Assembly (NCBI GenBank): GCA_029891385.1
Contig: CM057233.1
Coordinates: 12,775,460 to 12,839,459, forward strand
Direction: 5' to 3'
Source of the DNA: Erythroxylum novogranatense
Lineage: Eukaryota > Streptophyta > Magnoliopsida > Malpighiales > Erythroxylaceae
DNA: 64,000 nt
Part shown: piece by piece, positions 56,519-64,000 of the stretch
Numbering within the stretch: the first letter of the stretch is position 1
How the letters are laid out: each line of letters opens with the position of its first letter
Program-made: the position numbers and the translations under genes
Notes under the pieces: model-generated
Told to the model about the DNA's origin: nothing
The model's input: the letters and a program-made list of their open reading frames with translations, nothing else
The model's database searches: none

Positions 56519-57200
56519 ATGAACAAAATGATTAATCTAAATGGTATTAATTACCGCATATGGCGAACCAAGATGAATGATCACTTGATGATTACAAAGA
56601 TGTACTTATCTGTATTTTGGACAACTAAACCGGAGGAGATGTCCAACGCAAATTGGGAGTTTGAGCATGAACTAGCGTGTGGTTATATTCGACAGTTTGT
56701 CGATAATAATGTATACAATCACATTTATAACGAGGCTCATGCAAAAATACTGTGAAATAAAGCTGGAGCAGTTGTATGCTTCAAAGACTGGCAACAACAA
56801 ATTATTTTATCTGACAAAATTAACGCAAGTAAAATACCAAGAGGGTACTTCTATAGTTGATCATTTAAACAATATAGAAGGGATGGTTGATCAGTTATCA
56901 AAGATGGGCATAAAGTTTGGCGACGAGGTGATTGCTCTAATGGTGCTAGCTTCATTACTAGAGTCTTGGGAGATTTTGAAGGTGCCTTTGACAAATATTG
57001 TACTAAATGGTGTATTAAATATGAAATATGTTAAAAGCAGTATATTAAATGAAGAGATAAGATATAAATCACAGTATGCAACTTCTTCATCACATTCAGA
57101 TGTTTTGTTTACAGAAAATAGAGGAAGGAGTCATTCCAGAGGTCCAAAGTCCAGAGACAAGAGTAGAGGAAAGTCAACAAGATATGCAAATGTGAAATGA
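56519..57200 (+). pseudogene. Element H gag
   Basis: ATG 56519. The copia gag begins LNGINYRIWRTKMNDHLM. A stop at 56753-56755 with a frame change leads to the second frame (VKYQEGTSIVDHLNNIEGM; LSKMGIKFGDEVIALMVLAS). A basic region (SHSRGPKSRDKSRGKS) and the knuckle HYCKKKGHILKFCRK follow just after the stop at 57198-57200; the first knuckle Cys is missing. The family's gag builds the particle. Broken here. Confidence 0.85.
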
Positions 57201-60200
57201 CATTATTGCAAGAAGAAAGGCCACATCCTGAAATTTTGCCGAAAGTTGAAGAAGGAAAAAGGCAAAGATGTAAAGAAAGAAGAAAGCAATGATGATGAAC
57301 AAAGTAATATTGTTGATGTATTCAACCTTGTTATTGATATAGAGATAGGTAGCTTGGTGTTGCAAGAAACAAGTTAGATAGTTGACAGTGGAGCTACTGT
57401 TCATGTTATATCTCACAGTAAATTTTCTCATCTTATACACCTGGGAATTATGGCGTTGTTAAGATGGCAAATGAAAATTTGTCAAATGTTATTGAAAAAT
57501 GAGATATTTTTTAAAGACAGCTAATGGTTCAAGACTATTGCTGAAAGATGTCAGGTACATTCATGATATGCGTCTAAACTTAATTTCTGTAAACATGTTA
57601 GATGATGAAGGTTTTCGAAATATTTTTGGAAACAAAAAATAGAAGCTTACTAAGGGCTCCTTAGTAGTGGCAGAGGTCAGAAGCACTCAAGACTGTATAT
57701 GATGTAGGTAAAGCTCTCTAGTGATGTTGTCAATATAGTGGAGAATGATAATACAGTTGATTTGTGGCATAAAAGACTAGGCCACATTAATGAGAAAGGG
57801 ATGACTCGGCTTGTAAAAAGAAACATGCTATCTGGTCTAAATTAGATATATCAGAAGAGATGTGTAGATTGTCTAGTAGGGAAACAAAACAGGATTTTTT
57901 TCCAGAGTTCTCCTCCATCCAAAATGAAGAATATTCTAGATTTGATTTACTCAGATTTATGAGGACCATTGCCAACGTCACTTGGTAACGCACAGTATTT
58001 TGTGACTTTTATTGATGATCATTCTAGGAAAACGTGGGCTTATAATTTGAAGACTAAAGATCAAATGTTTTATGTGTTCAAACAATTTCACACCTCAGTT
58101 GAGAGACAAAATGGGAAAAAGCTAAAGTGCATTCAAACAGACAATGGCAGAGAGTACATCAGATTGTTTGATGTTTACTATAAAGAGCATAGTATTCGAC
58201 ATCAAATGACACTACCCAAAACACTGCAATTGAATAGTGTAGCTAAGAGGATGAACAAGACTTTGATGGAAAGAGTAAGATGCCTACTTTCATATTCAAA
58301 GTTTCCTAAGGCATTTTAGGGTGAAGCTTTACTTACAGCTATTTATGCATTAAATCGTTCATCATGTGTTCCTCTCCAGTATGAAGTTCCAGAAAATATG
58401 TGGTCAGGAAAGGATGTTTTCTATGATCATTTGCGAGTCTTTGGTTGCAAGGTCTTTGTCCATATTCCTAAAGATGAAAGGAAAAAGCTTGATGTCAAGA
58501 CATGACAGTGTGTATTCATGACCCATGATCAAGATCAATTTGGTTATAAGTTTTATAATCCGGTGCAGAAAAGACTTATCAAGAGTCGTGATGCTGTGTT
58601 TGTTGAGGATTAAACTATTGAAGATATCAACAAGGCAGAGAAGGAAGTTCCAAGCTCTGATAATGACTCAACAAGCTTCCGATTTCCTACAGTGGTGCCT
58701 AGACAAGTTAGAGATGAAGTATAGAATGATCAGCTAGAAGTTGATAATGTAGATGCTCCCATTAAAGTTGAACCAGAGGATGATGATGGTGGTCACATTC
58801 AACCACCAGCACCTGAAGACTCTCTAGTCCCATTACGAAGATCTAGTAAAAATAGACAATCATCTATTAGATATCTAGTTGATCAGTATGTAATGCTGAC
58901 TGACGGGAGAGAACTAAAAAGCTTTAATGAAGCCATAAATGATGAACACAAGAAGAAATGAAAAGAAGACATGTAAGACGAGATGAAATCCCTGCATGAG
59001 AATAAAACATTAAAGCTAGTGAAGTTGCCAAAAGGCAAGAGGGCATTAAAGAATAAATGGGTGTTCAGGATCAAGCATGAAGAACACAATGACCACCCTT
59101 GATCCAAAGCAAGATTAGTGGTCAAAGGATTCAACTAAAAGAAGGATATTGACTTTGACAAGATATTTTTACCGGTGGTGAAAATGACATTCATAAGTAC
59201 AGTACTAGGGCTAGGCGCAAGTTTTAATCTGAAGGTTGAACAAATGGATGTCAAAACTGCCTTCCTACATGGAGATTTGGAAGAAGAGATATACATGGAG
59301 CAACCAAAGGATTTTGTAATATAGGGGAAAGAAGACTATGTTTATAGACTAAAGAAATGTCTATATGGTCTAAAACAGGCACCAAGACAGTGGTATAAGA
59401 AATTTGAGTCTGTTATAGAGAACAAGGCTACAAGAAGACTACTTCATATCACTGTGTATTTGTGAAAAAAATTCTCAGGTGATGATTTCATTATTTTATT
59501 ACTATATGTGGATGATATGTTGATTGTTGGTAAGAAATAACTGGATAAGTCTTTTGCTATGAAAGACTTGGGATCAGCAAAGCAGATTCTTGACGTACAA
59601 ATTATCAGAGACAGAAGCTCCAAGAAACTATGGCTGTTACAAGAAAAGTACATTGATAAAGTACTTCAGAGATTCAAACTAGACAAAGCTAAAGCGATTA
59701 ATTGTCATCTTGCTAATTACTTTAAATTGAGTTACAGAGAGTGTCCTTCTACAGATGAAGAGAAGGAAGAAATGCCCAGAATTTCATATGCTTCAGCAGT
59801 TGGAAGTTTGATGTATGCTATGGTTTGTACACGACCAGATATTGCTCACGCAGTTGGAGTTGTGAGTCGTTTCCTTTCTAATATTGGAAAGGAACATTGG
59901 GCTACAGTCAAGTAGATTCTTAGGTATCTTCGAGGGTCATCCAAAATATGCTTATATTTTGGAAGAACAAAACTTGTGTTAGCTAGTTACATAGATGCAA
60001 ATATGGTTGGAGATATTGACTCGAAAAAGTCTGCATTAGGTACTTGATTACTTTTACAAGGGGAGTTGTGGCATGACAATCAAAATTACAGAAGTGTATT
60101 ATACTTTCTACAACTAAAGCAAGGAGTTGCTATAGATGAAGAAGTTTTTTAATGAACTTGGTATCAAACAAGAACAGTATCAGCTATTTTGTGACAGTCA

Positions 60201-60410
60201 GAGCGCTATTCACCTTGGTAAGAATGCCTGCTTTCACTCATGATCAAAACACATTGATGTGAGATATCACTGATGTGATAGAGACGAAACAATTATAGTT
60301 AGAAAAGATCCATACTGATGAAAATTGGAACAGACATGTTAACCAAGATTCTACCAAAAGACAAGGTCGAGTATTGTCGATTTGTAGCAGGTATGATAGA
60401 GCCCTCCATA
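57201..60410 (+). pseudogene. Element H pol (protease, integrase, reverse transcriptase, RNase H), heavily decayed
   Basis: Protease IVDSGATVHVIS (about 57378, after a stop in place of Trp). Pre-integrase LWHKRLGHINEKGM and CVDCLVGKQ. Integrase core DLIYSDLCGPL, FIDDHSRKTW, QTDNGREY; the catalytic Glu block reads NSVAKRMNKTLMER, with Lys in place of Glu. Reverse transcriptase WVFRIKHEE, QMDVKTAFLHGDLEEEIYM, LYGLKQAPRQWYKKF, LLYVDDMLIVG, and ASAVGSLMYAMVCTRPDIAHAV. RNase H (CDSQSAIHLGKNACFHS). Many nonsense codons (for example 58318-58320, 58609-58611, 59101-59103, 59323-59325, 59912-59914) and shifts. Non-functional. Confidence 0.88.
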
Positions 60411-60429
60411 TAATTGGAAGGAGGAGATT

Positions 60430-60897
60430 TGTTGGATATGGTTCCTTCTCATATGGAGGGACATCAACTGTTCAACAAATATGACACCAATTTCTATGCT
60501 ACATTAGTTGAAAGAATAGAAGAAGACAGTTGTCTTTGCAGCTATCTCATATGGTGGAGTGCCTATATATAGAACCTCCCACGTCATATCAAAACACTAC
60601 AAAGTACATAGACAAAAAATCAGAGCAAAACAACGCTTTAAAGTTAGGAAATATTTTCTTAAAATATTGGTGAGTGACAAAATAGTGAGGTTAATATTTT
60701 TAGATTGAGAAACACCTTATGAGCTATTATTTTGGTTTTATCTCTGTATACCTACTATTTGTAATAGTGGAAGAATTATTTTGAGTTTTGTTCGTAGACA
60801 TAGCGCAAATTTAAAGGTGAACCATGTTAAATATTTTGTTTCTATTTTGCTCATTTTATTTTTTCTTTTTTTAAAAATACACCCTCTGCGCCCAACA
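60430..60897 (+). repeat. 3' LTR of element H
   Basis: 468 bp, TGTTGGATATGG to GCCCAACA, preceded by the polypurine tract GGAAGGAGGAGATT (60416-60429). Confidence 0.88.
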
Positions 60898-61357
60898 CAC
60901 AATTCCCAATAGTAATATCAAGATATGCTTGGATTTTCTATCAAAGTTGATATATAGTTGAATGTACATCAAATGTATATTGTTGGAGTTGCATGTACAT
61001 CAAATATACAATAATGGTAAGTTATTGGTCATCGTTGATTGTAGTTCATCAGTTGGCTCTTTGCATTCTAAAGTATGAAGTTTAAAATGGGAATAATGTT
61101 GCAAACTTAAATATTTTTTTTGCCACTTCTGTAAAATTAAAACAAAATTTGGGGAGAAATTATTTCCCTTGATTTTTGAAAAAGTATATGTATATATATA
61201 TGTAGAAAAAAGTATATATATAATCAACAATACTCTTAATTCTTAAATAATGTAATAAGGTAAAACATTAACTCTTAATTATGGTAAAATATTAACTTCT
61301 GATTATGATATAGTAACTCCTATTTACCAAAATTTCTAATACACTCCCTCAAGTTGT

Positions 61358-61700
61358 GTATGTACATCATAAATGCTCAACTTGCTAAATAAGTATTAAA
61401 ACTATGATCCTTCAAGTGTTTTCGTGGAGATGTCAATCGTTTGGAACTGTGACGTCATTTGCAATTAATGTGATGATCGTTTGTGCTTGAACTTACCCTT
61501 TAACATAGTGATAATCAATCTCTATATATTTGGCACGTTCATGGAACACCGAGTTAGCAACTATATGAATAGTAGACTAACTATCACAAAAAAGAGTCAA
61601 AACCACACACAAAGAAGTCAATACAGACTTCAATCAATATCTCAGTCTTAGTGGAAGACATCACATGTATTTAGTTTCAGCTAATGGTTTGGACACAATA
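61358..61700 (-). pseudogene. J: end of copia RNase H
   Basis: Minus strand encodes STIHIVANSVFHERAKYIEI and DYHYVKGKFKHKR, then ISTKTLEG near the C-terminus. This is the copia RNase H tail that normally contains DNQSAIHIA and a YIFTKAL-type end. Stops are scattered. Ends at the polypurine tract. Confidence 0.75.
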
Positions 61701-61869
61701 CTTAAGGAGCTTCCATGTTATGGTGACTTTTTGAAGAGTGGGGAGACATTTTCTCTAAAAATCACATTGAATATTTTATAATGGTAGAATAAACAATATA
61801 GTCCTCCAAATGAATCAATTGACAAGTCATTTTTCATGTTCTACTCCCTATTTCTTGAGCTCTAGCAAT

Positions 61870-62150
61870 CTCCTCATGAGAATCACTTGCACTACCCGTT
61901 AACGTAGAGTTGTAGGCTTCTCAATAACTCGCTTTACATGAATCAATCATCGGCTTCTCTAAATTACCATTAGTGAAGCCTAATTTATTTTTTGCCTTAA
62001 AGGCATTCATTGTAACATTTTCCCACTTACCATAATTTTCTCCATTCAAGACTTATGTTTAATTATCACTTTTGAATTATCTGAAGTTTGTAATAAAAAT
62101 GGCGATGATGAATCAACCGTCTTCTTTGACATCGAGGTCTTGGCTATGTT
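61870..62150 (-). pseudogene. J: start of copia gag
   Basis: Minus strand reads LNGENYGKWENVTMNAFKAK and NKLGFTNGNLEKP, the usual start of a copia gag. A frame change separates it from the presumed initiator (MSKKTVDSSSPFLLQ). It is joined almost directly to the RNase H end, skipping the rest of the element. Confidence 0.65.
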
Positions 62151-62362
62151 ATCGGCCGTTGACTATAAGACAAGGACAATGTGAAAAGAGAAAAGCGAGA
62201 AGGGACTGTTGATTGGCCAGTGAAATTGTACCAGTGCAACATGGATGGTGAGGAAATATTAGTTTTAATGTTTACATAAACTCATTATGATATTATGTAA
62301 AATTAGAGAAAACTGAAGATAAAGTATTCTCTTTGGTATACCGAAAAATTATATGTATGTAC

Positions 62363-62722
62363 TTATGTAACACAGACATGACAAAATGGAGTCGTGTCCG
62401 TGTGTCGGACACCCATTGACATATAGTGGACATATGCCCGACACGTGTTTATACTTGTTGAAATTAAAAAATAATATTTTTCAGCTCTGATATGACTCAA
62501 ACACGTTTGGAGATCGCTCGAGCACGACTCTATGGAATATATACTCCATGCCTTTTGAGGGAGGCTTATAAAGTATCAAATATGTATGAATTATCAAAAT
62601 GTTGGAAGTCTTGAAATCTATCAATTGTCGTGTTCGTGTCTACCAAATTTTAAAAGTTGGCGTGTCCCCGAATCCCTGTCGTGTTACGTGTACGTATCCG
62701 TATCCGTGTCTGTGCTTCTTAG
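62363..62722. mobile_element. MITE, hAT-like, inside the right LTR of J
   Basis: 360 bp, flanked by the perfect 8-bp duplication GTATGTAC (62355-62362 and 62723-62730). The ends are inverted and imperfect (TTATGTAACACAGAC against CTAAGAAGCACAGAC). The interior has GTGTCCGTGTGTCGGACACC and CGTGTCCG-type words near both ends, a kind of repeat common in dicots. There is no coding capacity. An 8-bp duplication and short terminal repeats fit a non-autonomous hAT element. Confidence 0.75.
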
Positions 62723-62949
62723 GTATGTACAAAAGTATATATAATCAACACAATTCCTACTTATGGTAAAACATTAACTCCTAATTAATGTAAAACATTA
62801 ACTCTAAATTATAATGGAGTAAGTACTCGTATTTATAACTCAATTTCCAATAAATTCGCATTCAACCAACCTAACAAACTCCCAAGTTTGAGGAATGGTA
62901 GATGCAGTTATTCACTGAAGGGCATATGCGAAAGAGAACACACAAACAG

Positions 62950-62989
<40 letters not shown>
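62950..62989. repeat. (CA)n(TA)n microsatellite
   Basis: A compound dinucleotide run of about 40 bp, the longest simple repeat in this part of the window. Confidence 0.95.
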
Positions 62990-62993
<4 letters not shown>

Positions 62994-64000
62994 TACGAGC
63001 AATTACTTCGTCGCTCTGTCTGTACTATTTTCTCTTTTCGAATGTTAATGGTTACACTGTATATAAAGTACTGTCAGTACTACAGACGTGCATCATTTTA
63101 TTCCTTTACCAAACCCACATAATTAATGTAAGAAGCCATGCAGATTCTTTACAGTGGACGGTTAGCTAGGAAGCCCTACAAAGAGGTTAGTAATTATTTG
63201 GTGACATTAGCTGCCTAGAATGACATTTGAACTTGATAGTAAATGGGGTTGGTTTGGTTAGTTAATAAATGCTAGAAAATTAGATTCCTAAGTTACTTTA
63301 AAGTCAAAGTTGAGCATGGAAGTGATGTATTGTCTGCTTAACCACTCCTATGCTTTCCAAAGTATGACAAACGCAATACGCAAGATCGATTCCATTTGTT
63401 ATTCTGTTCATGCCGTCAGGTGGCCACCAGTAGCCAATTATAAAATTATCCATATTGTTGGTGAGAGTTATGCAACCAATCAGTGCTGACCCCTTTATAT
63501 TAACAAAAGAAACCCGTTCGTCTCAACCTGAATTAGTACAATACTGATTATTGGTTTACCAAACGAAACCCCTTCACGTCAGCCTAAAATAATTTAAAAA
63601 TGATGCTTAATTGGTTTAACAAAAGAATTAGCAAAAAATGGTAGGTGGATCTCGATTCTGTCAAGCTTTATATGACACAAAAAAGGTATTTATTAATAAG
63701 AATTTATAAAAAAATAATTTGCATATAGCATAATAACTATTTAATAGATACTAAAACAAGTATTATTACAAATCAAAATCTTTAATATTTATCTTTAAAG
63801 TGAAAGTATTTAAATTATATTGTAACACATCAACAATACGTACATAATGAAATTTATATTGTGATGATTCTTCTACATGTTGATCCACTTGTTCTTCCAT
63901 CATTTAACAAATAAATGATTATTAGTAAGCACATGAGAGTGGTAACATTTAAGTTTTACACGAGATGATAAAGTCTGCAAACACGTACGCTTGTGATGAT
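62990..64000. other. Right-end spacer, nothing recognised
   Basis: AT-rich, with no open frame of note, no transposon signature and no RNA gene that I can see. It contains loosely repeated AATTGGTTTA(A/C)CAAA words at 63540-63625. Confidence 0.5.

Larger units (their letters stand above)
55478..60897 (+). mobile_element. Element H: Ty1/copia, Tnt1/Tork-like, decayed
   Basis: 5420 bp. LTRs at 55478-55937 and 60430-60897; primer site TGGTATCAAAGC; a 5' leader with tandem repeats; gag, protease, integrase, reverse transcriptase and RNase H in copia order; a polypurine tract at 60416-60429. The flanks CACAG (55473-55477) and CACAA (60898-60902) agree in four of five bases, a target duplication eroded with age. 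LTRs differ at many sites and pol has over a dozen stops, so this is the oldest complete element here. Confidence 0.88.
60930..62854 (-). mobile_element. Copia remnant J with large internal deletion
   Basis: Minus strand. A left LTR remnant ends at 61343 (TAATACA), preceded on the minus strand by the tract CAACTTGAGGGAG (61344-61357). A related right segment lies at about 62160-62854 (ATAATCAACA, GGTAAAACATTAACTCCTAA words shared with 61210-61320). Between them are only an RNase H end (61358-61700) and a gag start (about 61870-62150), so most of pol is deleted. The outer left boundary is uncertain. Confidence 0.65.

Overview
This is nuclear DNA from a flowering plant, most likely a eudicot. 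It is AT-rich, has plant-type splice sites, and carries plant Ty3/gypsy and Ty1/copia families primed from initiator-tRNA-Met-type sites (TGGTATCAGAGC or TGGTATCAAAGC). I could not identify the species. Only one ordinary host gene can be supported: a two-exon BAHD acyltransferase (45270-47628) of the coniferyl-alcohol-acyltransferase-like group. I see no rRNA, tRNA, CRISPR or prokaryotic features.

Positions 1 to about 44400 form one continuous nest of retroelements. The oldest visible layer is a LINE fragment on the minus strand (28523-28632 continuing at 43366-44400). Two elements sit in it: a gypsy element C (plus strand, right part 21572-28522) and a Tat-like gypsy element D (28633-43365, minus, target duplication CACAT). 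C was entered by the large, apparently non-coding LTR element B (38-21571, minus, LTRs about 4.2 kb) and, in its 3' LTR, by a rearranged copia piece I2 (24313-27620, target duplication CAAGT). B was entered in its 5' LTR by gypsy element A (9887-20130, plus, target duplication AAATC). A was entered in pol by copia I1 (14244-18096), after which a deletion fused I1 to A's 3' LTR. D holds a complete chromovirus E (37511-42822, target duplication CGCTG) and the 5' LTR of another gypsy element F (32769-35363), whose remaining part was lost together with D's pol. D still carries an antisense extra ORF and a tandem-repeat block.

Positions 44400-48351 are the gene island: an unusual interleaved inverted repeat, then the promoter, the two exons and the intron of the acyltransferase. 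Downstream come a Reina-type chromovirus G (48352-53759, target duplication TCATC), an AT-rich spacer, a decayed Tnt1-like copia H (55478-60897), and a shrunken copia remnant J (about 60930-62854) with a 360-bp hAT-like MITE inside its LTR. The last kilobase has nothing I recognise.

All transposon coding regions carry stops, frameshifts or deletions, so none looks autonomous. The least expected signal is a set of regularly spaced short palindromes inside several different gypsy LTRs (A, F, and in related form B and C). In B and F they lie just upstream of the same conserved block. A close second is I2, which has a target duplication and TG...CA ends but only one LTR.
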